DNA from: an uncultured Fretibacterium sp.
GTDB lineage: Bacteria > Synergistota > Synergistia > Synergistales > Aminobacteriaceae
Direction: 5' to 3'
DNA length: 10,528 bases
NCBI GenBank assembly: GCA_937892105.1
Contig: CALAUZ010000011.1
Location: forward strand, 1-10,528
Shown piece by piece: positions 1-7,085 of this stretch (positions are counted from its first letter, which is position 1; every line of letters begins with the position of its first letter). The position numbers and the translations under genes were made by a program. Below the pieces are notes generated by a model. The model was not told the DNA's origin. It was given only the letters and a program-made list of their open reading frames with translations, and searched no databases.

Positions 1-54
1 ATATGCTGCTTCACTGCCTGCTAATCCTGCTCCTATTATGGTTATGTCTGTCAT
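1..54 (-). CDS. trmFO: TrmFO-like tRNA (uracil-5-)-methyltransferase, N-terminal fragment
   Basis: Only the first 18 codons are inside the window; the gene continues beyond position 1. The ATG is the complement of 52-54, and the peptide reads MTDITIIGAGLAGSEAAY. This is a dinucleotide-binding Rossmann start (GxGxxGxE). The exact string GAGLAGSEAA is typical of TrmFO, the folate- and FAD-dependent enzyme that makes ribothymidine at position 54 of the tRNA T-loop. The related MnmG/GidA proteins usually read GGGHAGCEAA instead. A weak AAGG (complement of 67-70) lies 12 nt upstream of the start. The gene is divergent from the methyltransferase gene, with 54 bp between the two start codons. The family call rests on 18 residues, so another FAD protein cannot be fully excluded. 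Confidence 0.72.
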   Translation of the reverse strand, partial: MTDITIIGAGLAGSEAAY

Positions 55-77
55 GATTATGTTATGCCTTGCGTGTA

Positions 78-86
78 TGCTAAAAT
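78..86 (+). promoter_or_regulatory. possible extended -10 promoter element of the methyltransferase gene
   Basis: TGCTAAAAT at 78-86 fits an extended -10 element (TGn followed by TAAAAT). No good -35 is seen around 58-63. Transcription from it would begin near 93, just ahead of a GGTGA at 94-98. That supports the methyltransferase start at 109 rather than the upstream ATG at 64, which would not be in the transcript. This was read by eye only. Confidence 0.3.
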
Positions 87-108
87 TTTTTGCGGTGAAT
101 ATATTATC

Positions 109-1296
109 ATGTACTCAGTCGAACAGGTTAAAGCTATAGGCAGGGAACGTACTCCAAAAAGTTTCGAGAGGCTTCTGGATATTTTCGGTAGCGATGAGAG
201 TATTGAAGTTAGGCGCGAGGCTGTATCATCAATTGGAAGGCACAGCGACAGAGATAAAATATATGACTTCGTATCACGCGAGGCTTTCAGTAAAGCAAAC
301 CCAATGGAATTAATTTACCAAATGTTCAGGACTTGCCTATACAAAAGTGGTGAAGACAAAAGATTTTTGCGTCTTAGGCAGAAGATGATGGACTATTGGC
401 ACAATGAGATAATGGATAAAATGAGTGAGTATTATGATTTTCGGCAGAGAAGAGAAAAGTTGCAACCCTCCGGCAAAATTACAACCCCCACACTACTCAT
501 AGGCGATAGTTCAACAACTCTGAAGACACTTCAGTCTAACTCTGTTCAGCTTGTGTTCACTTCCCCTCCATATTACAATGCAAGGGAGTATTCTAATTAC
601 ACGTCATATTCCGAATATCTGGCAAAAATGAAGCAAGTGTTCTCAGAGTGTCATCGTATTCTTGAGGACGGCAGATTTTTCATCGTCAACGTCTCACCTG
701 TCATAACCAGAAGACCAGGACGCGAGTTCGAGAGCATAAGATACCCTATACATTACGACATGCATAACGTACTTACTCAGGCAGGATATTATTTCATTGA
801 CGAAATCATATGGATTAAACCTGAACCTTCTGTGCCAGACAGGATAAGCGGATACCGTCAGACCCGCAAGCCACTCTCATATAAGCCTAATTGTATAACC
901 GAGAGCATAATGGTTTACCGCAAAGCCTGCTCATTCCTTCTTGACCAAAATATGAAGAAATATGTCAAATACGATAAGCACGATGATGAGAATATTGATA
1001 CTACTAATTGCTGGTACATTGCCCCAAAGTATGACAAAAATCATCCGGCTGTGTTTCCAGAAGAATTATGCCGGAGGATATTGCGCTATTATTCTTTCGA
1101 GGGAGATACGGTTATGGATCCTTTTGCAGGGTCAGGAACTTTCGGGAGAGTGGCAAAGAAGATGGGGCGTATTCCTGTTTTGTGCGAGAAGAGAGAAGAT
1201 TACGCCAATATTATAGAGAGTGAGGAGCATGGATATTATGACATTCGGGGAAGAAGCAGTAAAGACTACAGTAAGCAAATTACTTTCAGGTTTTGA
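109..1296 (+). CDS. Site-specific DNA methyltransferase, beta class (SPPY type), R-M system
   Basis: Transfers a methyl group from S-adenosylmethionine to a base in a specific DNA site, protecting host DNA from the partner nuclease. The product is 395 aa from ATG 109. An upstream in-frame ATG at 64 exists but has no ribosome binding site, whereas GGTGA at 94-98 precedes 109. The catalytic motif IV TSPPY is at residues 151-155, and the AdoMet motif I DPFAGSGT is at 337-344 near the C-terminus. This order defines the beta class. TSPPY is the form usual in N4-cytosine enzymes, which suggests m4C, though this is not proven. Residues 1-115 are a helical N-terminal extension, with a stretch at about 17-56 that resembles a HEAT repeat. 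The nuclease gene overlaps its 3' end by about 59 nt. Codons are AT-richer than in the cit genes, consistent with lateral acquisition. Confidence 0.88.
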   Translation: MYSVEQVKAIGRERTPKSFERLLDIFGSDESIEVRREAVSSIGRHSDRDKIYDFVSREAFSKANPMELIYQMFRTCLYKSGEDKRFLRLRQKMMDYWHNEIMDKMSEYYDFRQRREKLQPSGKITTPTLLIGDSSTTLKTLQSNSVQLVFTSPPYYNAREYSNYTSYSEYLAKMKQVFSECHRILEDGRFFIVNVSPVITRRPGREFESIRYPIHYDMHNVLTQAGYYFIDEIIWIKPEPSVPDRISGYRQTRKPLSYKPNCITESIMVYRKACSFLLDQNMKKYVKYDKHDDENIDTTNCWYIAPKYDKNHPAVFPEELCRRILRYYSFEGDTVMDPFAGSGTFGRVAKKMGRIPVLCEKREDYANIIESEEHGYYDIRGRSSKDYSKQITFRF

Positions 1297-2111
1297 TTAC
1301 AGAGATGAGGTAATTAACGCTGTTAATGCAGTATTTTTTGATTTTAGTATACACTTCTTCAAGCAAATCGTCAGCGCGAAGATTAACGGTAATAACATTA
1401 ATATGGAGTGGTATAACGAACGCTTCATCAAGGCAGACAATATCACACCAGACGATGCGGCAATATATGCCGTGCTTAACAAGAAAACAATAACGAACAT
1501 TTACGGCCATGCGTCACGTAAAATCATGCTTAACGCTGCCGCAGACAATTTCGCATACCTTCGCTCGCTGCTAGAGGAGCTGGAGAATGACGCACAAAAT
1601 GATTTAGCCGTAACTATCAGCATAAGCCATAACGATGTTACTGTGAATTTATCGCTGTCTGAAAGTCTAATAGTGATAAATGCCCTTGCCACTAAAAAAT
1701 TGCAGATACGAGGTGGAGCGTGGAGTGCGATAGGGAAGAGAGTGGAGAAGCCTCTGCTTGACGAGCCTGTGCAGATGTTCTGGAGTACCTGAAATGAACA
1801 TAGACAGAGAATTTACACGGGATAAGAGTTTGCCGTATGATCGTGAAACTGACTATAAGCTGATTAGCAGGACAGGAAAAATATACCGTGTTGAAGTAAA
1901 ACTGATGGGGAAGGGAAACCCAGAGAGTGCGGACGCTACCATAGCAAGGGACAGCGATATATTCATAGCTGACACACTGAGCGAACAAAACTGTGCTCAA
2001 CTGGCGGCAAGAGGTATCGAGTATCTCATACTGAAGGGCAATAATAATTCACTCGATGACTTTATGGGAATACTTTGCAGGCTGGATATACCTCACGTTC
2101 AAAAGCAGTAA
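1238..2111 (+). pseudogene. CfrBI-family-like restriction endonuclease, broken by a +1 frameshift
   Basis: Would cut the site methylated by the upstream enzyme. The first frame runs from ATG 1238 (GAGGAG at 1222-1227, spacing 10; in-frame GTG 1220 and ATG 1229 are less well placed) to TGA 1790-1792. The second frame is open from 1755 to TAA 2109. Joining them by skipping one base near 1757 gives a continuous protein of about 290 aa: ...GKRVEKPL + LTSLCRCSGVPE.... In the joined protein the PD-(D/E)xK core is D205 and E219-V-K221, followed by KLMGKGNPESADA. I recall that signature from CfrBI-type endonucleases (C^CWWGG cutters paired with m4C methyltransferases). This is recall, not a search, and the cut site is not known. 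The whole catalytic half is in the second frame, so the first-frame product alone should be inactive. Sequencing error or programmed +1 slippage at CTT are alternatives. Confidence 0.66.
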
Positions 2112-2116
2112 GACAT

Positions 2117-2151
2117 AACTCCATATCCTTCCGAGAATGGGAGTTTTTTTT
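2117..2151 (+). terminator. Rho-independent terminator after the R-M unit
   Basis: The arm AACTCCAT (2117-2124) pairs with ATGGGAGTT (2137-2145) with one bulged base. A run of eight T follows (2144-2151). It starts 5 nt after the endonuclease stop codon and separates the R-M unit from the cit operon. Confidence 0.8.
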
Positions 2152-2184
2152 CTGAACAATGCGCGAAAATTCCTAATGCCTGAA

Positions 2185-2243
2185 AGTAAACAACGTGATA
2201 AAATCAGCTAAATCAATTCCCTAAAAGTTTACTGTATTTTACT
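2185..2243 (+). promoter_or_regulatory. AGTAAA/TTTACT boxes ahead of citD, possible operator
   Basis: AGTAAAC at 2185-2191 is the exact reverse complement of GTTTACT at 2227-2233, with centres 42 bp apart. A further TTTACT lies at 2238-2243, 10 bp after the previous one and just before the citD ribosome binding site. A weak -10-like TAAAAT is at 2199-2204. The arrangement could bind a regulator of citrate lyase expression, but in AT-rich DNA six-base boxes also occur by chance. Confidence 0.3.
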
Positions 2244-2261
2244 CAGGAGGTGTTCATTCAG

Positions 2262-2570
2262 ATGGAGTTAAAAGCGGTTGGCACTGCCGGAACTCTTGAG
2301 TCAAGCGACATAATGATTACGCTTGAACCCAAAGACAGCGGCGGGATAGATTTAACCCTTGAAAGCTCTGTACTCAACCAGTACGGCAGGCAGATTAAAG
2401 CCGAAGTATTGGCATCACTGGAAAGGCTCGGAGTTAAGAACGCTAAAGTTATCGTCAACGATCACGGCGCGTTGGATTGCACGATTAAGGCCCGCGTTGA
2501 GTGCGCATTTTACAGAGGGTGCGGCTGCGACATGGACGGCAGGTTTGACTGGGGAGGAGTGATTCGCTAA
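2262..2570 (+). CDS. citD: Citrate lyase acyl carrier protein (gamma subunit)
   Basis: Carries the 2'-(5''-phosphoribosyl)-3'-dephospho-CoA prosthetic group on which acetyl and citryl groups are swapped and cleaved in the citrate lyase complex. The product is 102 aa from ATG 2262, which follows AGGAGGT (2245-2251) by 10 nt; the GTG at 2250 overlaps that site and is not the start. The conserved GTLESSD motif spans residues 10-16, and Ser14 is the expected attachment residue, the same position as in Klebsiella CitD. The middle, GVKNAKVIVNDHGALDC, is typical of the family. The C-terminus is slightly extended, with a Cys-Gly-Cys and an FDW segment. The stop codon overlaps the citE ATG (TAATG), so the two are translationally coupled. 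Confidence 0.93.
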   Translation: MELKAVGTAGTLESSDIMITLEPKDSGGIDLTLESSVLNQYGRQIKAEVLASLERLGVKNAKVIVNDHGALDCTIKARVECAFYRGCGCDMDGRFDWGGVIR

Positions 2571-3487
2571 TGAGTATACCGAGACCAAAGCCGGAGAGGT
2601 TCCGTCTCCGCAGAACAATGATGTTCATGAACGCCCAGAAACCAGGCCTCATTAAAGACGCTTACATTTACGGCGCAGACAGCATAATGCTTGACCTTGA
2701 GGACGCAGTTGCAGAGAACCAGAAGGACAGCGCAAGGTTCTCACTGTATCACGCTCTGAAAGAAATTGATTACGGCGACACTGAAGTAATCGTCCGTATT
2801 AATGGCCTTGACACTCCACACTGGAAAGAGGATATCAGGGTTTGCGTTGCTGGCGGCTGTGATGGTATCCGTATCGCAAAAACTGAAAGCGCACAGGACG
2901 TTAAGACTGTTGACGAGGCTGTTACTGAGGCGGAAAAAGAGTTCGGCGTTGAAGTCGGAAGGACGCTCCTCATGGCCGCTCTCGAAAGCCCTAAAGGTGT
3001 CCTTAATGCCTACGAGATTTGCCAGGCTTCACCGAGACTGTTCGGTGTCGCTCTGTCGGGCGGAGATTACCGCAAATGTATGCAGGTTAAAGTCATACCC
3101 GGCGGAATTGAAATGCTTTTCGCGCGCGGATTAATGCTCAATGCGGCAAGGGCAGCAGGTATTCAGTGCTTCGACACGGTCTTCACAAACCTGAACGATG
3201 ACGAGGGCTTCAGGGCTGAGGTCAAGCAGAATGTAGAGATGGGATTTGACGGGAAATCACTCATTAACCCCAAGCAGATACCCATTGTACATGAGATGCT
3301 CGCCCCGACACAGAAGGAAATTGCAGAGGCCGAAAAGATAGTGCGTGCTTACCGTGAACATGCAAGCGAGGGAGTAGGAGTATTCACGCTTGATAACGGG
3401 AAAATGATAGACATTGCTTTTGTACCTGGTGCAGAAAGAGTAATCAAGTTAGCAAAAGCCAGCGGAATTTACGAGGGGGATCTTTAA
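2570..3487 (+). CDS. citE: Citrate lyase beta subunit (citryl-ACP lyase)
   Basis: Cleaves citryl-ACP to oxaloacetate and acetyl-ACP; cytoplasmic, in complex with CitD and CitF. The 305-aa length is usual for the family, and the fold is the HpcH/HpaI-type TIM barrel. Visible landmarks are the N-terminal RRTMMFMN, LDLEDAVAENQKDSAR at 41-56, RINGLD at 76-81 for CoA/substrate contacts, Glu139 in ALESPKG as a metal ligand, and Asp166 in GGDY as the second ligand. In CitE proteins I know, this last site reads xEDY, and here the Glu is a Gly. The segment after it (YRKCMQVKVIPGG) is also unlike the common TDM-rich form. The ATG overlaps the citD stop and is preceded by GGGGAGGAG (2551-2559). citF follows after 3 nt. 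Confidence 0.92.
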   Translation: MSIPRPKPERFRLRRTMMFMNAQKPGLIKDAYIYGADSIMLDLEDAVAENQKDSARFSLYHALKEIDYGDTEVIVRINGLDTPHWKEDIRVCVAGGCDGIRIAKTESAQDVKTVDEAVTEAEKEFGVEVGRTLLMAALESPKGVLNAYEICQASPRLFGVALSGGDYRKCMQVKVIPGGIEMLFARGLMLNAARAAGIQCFDTVFTNLNDDEGFRAEVKQNVEMGFDGKSLINPKQIPIVHEMLAPTQKEIAEAEKIVRAYREHASEGVGVFTLDNGKMIDIAFVPGAERVIKLAKASGIYEGDL

Positions 3488-3490
3488 GTC

Positions 3491-5062
3491 ATGAAAAACG
3501 CAGTAGGAAGAGAGATACCCGAAGAAGCATTAGCAGTACAGCTTAAAAACGGCAGAAAGTACGAACCCTATCAGGGCAAAGGCTACAGGGACGGTAAATA
3601 CATCAAGAAAGCCGGCCCGACAAGCAAAATCTACGAGAAGCCGCAGGAGAGCAAATTACTTCCATCAATAAGGGACGCGGTAATTGCCTGTGGAATTAAG
3701 GACGGAATGACAGTATCCTTCCATCATCATTTCAGGAACGGTGATTACATCGTCAACATGGTTATGAAGGAAATCGTTGACTTGGGCATAAAGGACATAA
3801 CGATTGCGGCCTCAAGCCTCGGCGATGCTCACGACCCTATAGCAGAGTACATTGAGCAGGGAATTGTTACGGGCATTCAGACATCAGGTATTCGCGGAAA
3901 GATGGGCGATGTTGTCTCACACGGAAAACTGAAGACACCCGCAATTCTCCGTTCACATGGCGGACGCGTAAGAGCGATTGAGGAAGGCGATGTGCATATT
4001 GATGTTGCGTTCATCGGTGCGCCAACATCAGACGAATACGGCAACGCAAGGGCACTCGGCGGAAAGGGAGACTGCGGAGTTCTTAGCTATGCAGTGCCGG
4101 ATTCAGAGTATGCCGACAAAGTTGTTGTCATAACTGATACGCTTGTTCCTTACCCGAATTTCCCGCCAAGCATTCACGGTGTAAATGTAGATTACGTTGT
4201 GAAGGTTGACGAAATCGGCAATCCCAAGAAAATCGCCTCAGCTGCTGCAAGAATGACCCAGAACCCCAGAGACCTGATGATGGCCGAGAACACCGCAAAG
4301 GTTATCGCGGCATGTCCGTGGTTCAAGGAGGGTTTCAGCTTCCAGACTGGAGCAGGCGGGCCTTCACTTGCTGTGAACAGGTTCCTTGAGCCTTTAATGG
4401 ACGCTAAGGGTATCAAGATGGCGTGGGCAATCGGAGGGATTACGGCGGCAATCTGCGAACTTCAGCGCAAAGGCAAAGTCGGGAAGATTATAGATGTTCA
4501 GGACTTTGACACGGGAGCAATCGAGGATATCCGCACGAACCCCAACCATTTCGAGATGACGGCCAGTGAGTACGCCAACCCTGCAAATAAGGGAGCGTTC
4601 GTGAACAAGCTGGATTTCGTTGTACTTGCGGCACTTGAGGTTGACACAGACTTCAACGTGAACGTAATCACGGGTTCTGACGGAGTACTGAGGGGCGCAC
4701 CGGGCGGACACCCTGATACTGCGGCGGGTGCAAAGTGCTGCGTTATAGTTACGCCTCTGACGAGGGGACGTATGGCGACGATCTGCGAACATGTTGTTAC
4801 GGTTACAACGCCGGGCGACTGCGTAGATGTTGTTGTTACGGACTACGGTACTGCGGTCAACCCGAACAGGCCGGACATCATTGAGGCACTCGACAAAGCC
4901 GGAATAAAGCACGTGCCCATCAAGGAACTTCAGGAGAAAGCGTATTCGCTTGTTGGCAGACCTGATGACCTTCAGTGGAAGGATAAGGTTGTGGCGATAC
5001 TTGAGGCTCGTGATGGGACGATACTGGACGTTGTGAGGGAGATTAAGCCTTACGAGGTCTAG
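3491..5062 (+). CDS. citF: Citrate lyase alpha subunit (citrate:acetyl-ACP transferase)
   Basis: Exchanges the acetyl group on CitD for citrate, forming citryl-ACP and releasing acetate, the first half of the citrate lyase reaction in anaerobic citrate fermentation. The product is 523 aa, a usual length. It begins with the family-type segment AVGREIPEE and has the long conserved stretches SFHHHFRNGDYIVN (residues about 76-89), FIGAPTSDEYGNARALGG, FQTGAGGPSLAV, and a GSDGVLRGAPGGHPD loop near residues 396-410, all typical of CitF. The ATG lies 3 nt after the citE stop, with GAGGGGG just upstream inside citE. It is the last gene of the citDEF unit and is followed by a terminator. No citC, citX or citG lies in the window, so activation of the enzyme must depend on genes elsewhere. 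Confidence 0.94.
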   Translation: MKNAVGREIPEEALAVQLKNGRKYEPYQGKGYRDGKYIKKAGPTSKIYEKPQESKLLPSIRDAVIACGIKDGMTVSFHHHFRNGDYIVNMVMKEIVDLGIKDITIAASSLGDAHDPIAEYIEQGIVTGIQTSGIRGKMGDVVSHGKLKTPAILRSHGGRVRAIEEGDVHIDVAFIGAPTSDEYGNARALGGKGDCGVLSYAVPDSEYADKVVVITDTLVPYPNFPPSIHGVNVDYVVKVDEIGNPKKIASAAARMTQNPRDLMMAENTAKVIAACPWFKEGFSFQTGAGGPSLAVNRFLEPLMDAKGIKMAWAIGGITAAICELQRKGKVGKIIDVQDFDTGAIEDIRTNPNHFEMTASEYANPANKGAFVNKLDFVVLAALEVDTDFNVNVITGSDGVLRGAPGGHPDTAAGAKCCVIVTPLTRGRMATICEHVVTVTTPGDCVDVVVTDYGTAVNPNRPDIIEALDKAGIKHVPIKELQEKAYSLVGRPDDLQWKDKVVAILEARDGTILDVVREIKPYEV

Positions 5063-5082
5063 CAGAGTATTGTGATTACAGG

Positions 5083-5112
5083 CTCCCTCCTGAGACATTG
5101 GGGGGAGTTTTT
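5083..5112 (+). terminator. Rho-independent terminator after citF
   Basis: CTCCCTCC (5083-5090) pairs with GGGGGGAG (5099-5106) through eight pairs including one T-G wobble, followed by six T. The remaining bases up to 5203, between the convergent citF and permease genes, hold no gene that I can see. Confidence 0.85.
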
Positions 5113-5203
5113 TAGCGTTTCTTTCAAAGGAATGAACTATATTAAGAAGGAATTAAGCAATGACTTTGAGGCTCTGAAGCATTACCACAAAAAACTCCAC
5201 GTC

Positions 5204-6124
5204 TCATCTCCCCGCCAGAACCCAGCAGAAAAACGGCCCTCCCGCTAACGCTGTTATTACCCCCGCAGGAACTTCCCCCATTCCCTGAGCTACCCCATCA
5301 GCAACACACATCAATCCAGCCCCAAGAATGAACGCGTGAACCATCATTCTCCTGTGAGAAGCTCCATACAATACCCGCGACACATGAGGCACAACAAGTC
5401 CAACAAAACCTATTACCCCGAACGAGCTCACGCACAACGCAACACCTACCGACGTGCTAACCAGCAATAACATTCGGACAACACCCTCATTCACTCCCAG
5501 CACCGCTCCTCTGTCTTTCCCCAATGACATTGCATCAAGCATATCGCCCGCAACATACGCCGGAATACATACAATAGCCGCACCAGCAATCACAGCCCTT
5601 ACATCTGGCCATGAAGACCCCGCAAAACTTCCCATCAACCACAGTACAACTGCTCCAAGTTTATCGCCTGCTATTGCCTTGAGAAACGTTGCTCCGGCAG
5701 ATAGTATCGCGTTTGAGATTACGCCGGCAAGTATAATTCTGTCCTGTCCTCCATGATGAGCTATTATTCCCGTGAGCATAAGAGCCAGTAATGCTCCTCC
5801 GAATGCACATGGCATAACTATCAATGCCCCGCCAAGAATACCCACTGCCGCACCAAATGCCGCACCTGACGCAATACCGAGTGTATAGGGTTCTGCAAGA
5901 GGGTTCGCAAGTAATGCCTGAAGCGTTGAGCCTGACACACTGAGAATGCCGCCTGTCATCATTGAACACAACAAACGCGGAAGCCTCACTGAACGTATCA
6001 CTATTGCTTCCGGTGAGTTACCCCCGCACAAAAGAAAACGGATAACATCGGTAAAAGGCATATCCCATTCGCCTGATGAAATCCGCCATACTGATATTAT
6101 GATTAGTATTAACGCAGGGAGCAA
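5204..6124 (-). CDS. FecCD-type ABC transporter permease (siderophore/haem/cobalamin class)
   Basis: Membrane subunit of an importer for an iron or cobalt chelate, haem or corrinoid. The product is 306 aa, a little shorter than the usual 320-350. It is very hydrophobic, with roughly eight to ten membrane segments. Family marks in order are RLPRLL (47-52), SGSTLQALLANPLAEPYTLGIASGA (64-88), ILAGVISNA (131-139), the ATPase-contact loop GVIGFVGLVVPHVSR (236-250), and the C-terminal VPAGVITALAGGPFF (285-299). The start is TTG 6124, since an in-frame stop lies two codons upstream; AAGGA (6139-6135) is 10 nt ahead. The start lies 3 nt after the chelatase stop, so the two are one transcription unit. 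No ATPase or binding-protein gene follows before citF. The substrate cannot be told from the sequence; the chelatase neighbour suggests a metal or tetrapyrrole. Confidence 0.9.
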   Translation of the reverse strand: MLPALILIIISVWRISSGEWDMPFTDVIRFLLCGGNSPEAIVIRSVRLPRLLCSMMTGGILSVSGSTLQALLANPLAEPYTLGIASGAAFGAAVGILGGALIVMPCAFGGALLALMLTGIIAHHGGQDRIILAGVISNAILSAGATFLKAIAGDKLGAVVLWLMGSFAGSSWPDVRAVIAGAAIVCIPAYVAGDMLDAMSLGKDRGAVLGVNEGVVRMLLLVSTSVGVALCVSSFGVIGFVGLVVPHVSRVLYGASHRRMMVHAFILGAGLMCVADGVAQGMGEVPAGVITALAGGPFFCWVLAGR

Positions 6125-6127
6125 TGA

Positions 6128-7057
6128 TTAATCTTCCTTGCCCTCGTCGTCATTTTCGTCCTCTGTATCCTCCGCAACTGTGTCGTAAATCTTCCTCACA
6201 AACTCACGCGCAAAATTCTCGTCCTCGCCTAAACCTACAAGGTATTTGCTTATATTTTTGTACCCATTACTCCTAAGAATATTAATCCAGGAATCCTCGT
6301 CATCTTCACCAGCAAGGTCATTGTTGGCATGGTCTCCAGCAACAACCATCAATGGCGACAGTACCAGCTTCGTTATTTCAGGGTGTCTCTTCAGGCTCGT
6401 GATAACATCATCAATAAGCGGCGATGCTTCAACTGTTCCGATGAAAAACCTTCCGTAAGCCTTCTGGTCAAGCGCAAGCTGTAACTGTAGATACTGTGCG
6501 TTCGCGAAATGTTCAGGGGTTCCGTGTCCCATTAAGACTATTGCGGTCTCCTTGTCCTCAAGCTGTTTTGCAAAACGCTTCATGAGTATATCTGCCATTG
6601 TCTCGCACTCCTTCACGCCATCAAGAAACGGCCTGCAAAGGGTTACGTCCTCAAAGCCGAATTTCCCCCACATTGTCCCGAATGATGATGTAACGTCTTC
6701 AAGCTCGTCATATTCCTCACCTGGTATCATGTGCGTTGGAATGACTGTAACGTATGAGTAACCTTCATCGTTGAGCTGTGCGAGTGCCTGTGATGGATTA
6801 AGGATAAATTCTCCCTGTTCCTTCTGTACCTTGCGGCGGATTATGTTGGACGTGAATGCAAGCCTTACATCTGCGCTGGGAAATTCCTTTTTCACCGCGT
6901 TTACGAGATTGTCGATTGCCTTGCGGGCCTGTGGCATTGACGTTCCGAACGAGACTACGAGCATTGCCGATTTGTCCTGCACTTCTTCTTCAGCAAATGA
7001 CACTGATGGAATCAGCATGGCAATTACAAGGATTATTGCAGCAAAAAATTTATTCAT
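6128..7057 (-). CDS. cbiK: Exported CbiK-like sirohydrochlorin cobaltochelatase
   Basis: The CbiK family inserts Co2+ (or Fe2+) into sirohydrochlorin in anaerobic cobalamin synthesis. The product is 309 aa from ATG 7057; an AGGAGG at 7075-7070 lies 12 nt upstream, and the longer frame from 7102 has no support. Residues 1-22 form a signal peptide (Lys, hydrophobic core, SFA then EEE), so the enzyme is expected outside the cytoplasm. The two-domain chelatase fold is marked by VVSFGTS (34-40), VIPTHMIPGEEYD (105-117), His178 in LMGHGTPEH, Glu210 in GTVEASP and His243 in AGDHANND. These match in order and spacing the metal-binding His, Glu, His of CbiK. The C-terminus (about 296-309) is a strongly acidic tail. 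Coupled to a FecCD permease, it may serve metal or tetrapyrrole uptake, like the periplasmic CbiK of Desulfovibrio, rather than vitamin B12 synthesis. Confidence 0.87.
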   Translation of the reverse strand: MNKFFAAIILVIAMLIPSVSFAEEEVQDKSAMLVVSFGTSMPQARKAIDNLVNAVKKEFPSADVRLAFTSNIIRRKVQKEQGEFILNPSQALAQLNDEGYSYVTVIPTHMIPGEEYDELEDVTSSFGTMWGKFGFEDVTLCRPFLDGVKECETMADILMKRFAKQLEDKETAIVLMGHGTPEHFANAQYLQLQLALDQKAYGRFFIGTVEASPLIDDVITSLKRHPEITKLVLSPLMVVAGDHANNDLAGEDDEDSWINILRSNGYKNISKYLVGLGEDENFAREFVRKIYDTVAEDTEDENDDEGKED

Positions 7058-7085
7058 GTCTTTAACATGCCTCCTGAAAGTTTGA

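Noticed and set aside
962..1216. Plus-strand open frame inside the methyltransferase gene
   Set aside because: Lies in another frame across the conserved DPFAGSGT region; no own ribosome binding site or domain.
1754..1763. Programmed +1 frameshift like prfB as main explanation for the split endonuclease
   Set aside because: CTTGAC lacks the in-frame stop that drives prfB slippage and the SD-like GGAG is too far away; a plain one-base insertion or sequencing error is simpler.
1692..2000. Minus-strand open frame opposite the endonuclease gene
   Set aside because: The plus strand there encodes the conserved EVK and GKGNPESADA nuclease region; the minus peptide is low-complexity shadow.
4394..5098. 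Long 234-codon open frame on the minus strand across citF
   Set aside because: It is an antisense shadow of the clearly conserved citF gene; the translation is Arg/Asn-rich, with no recognisable domain and no ribosome binding site.
5131..5163. Small frame (MNYIKKELSN) in the citF-permease gap
   Set aside because: Only ten codons before a stop, and its AGGA directly abuts the ATG; no reason to call a gene.
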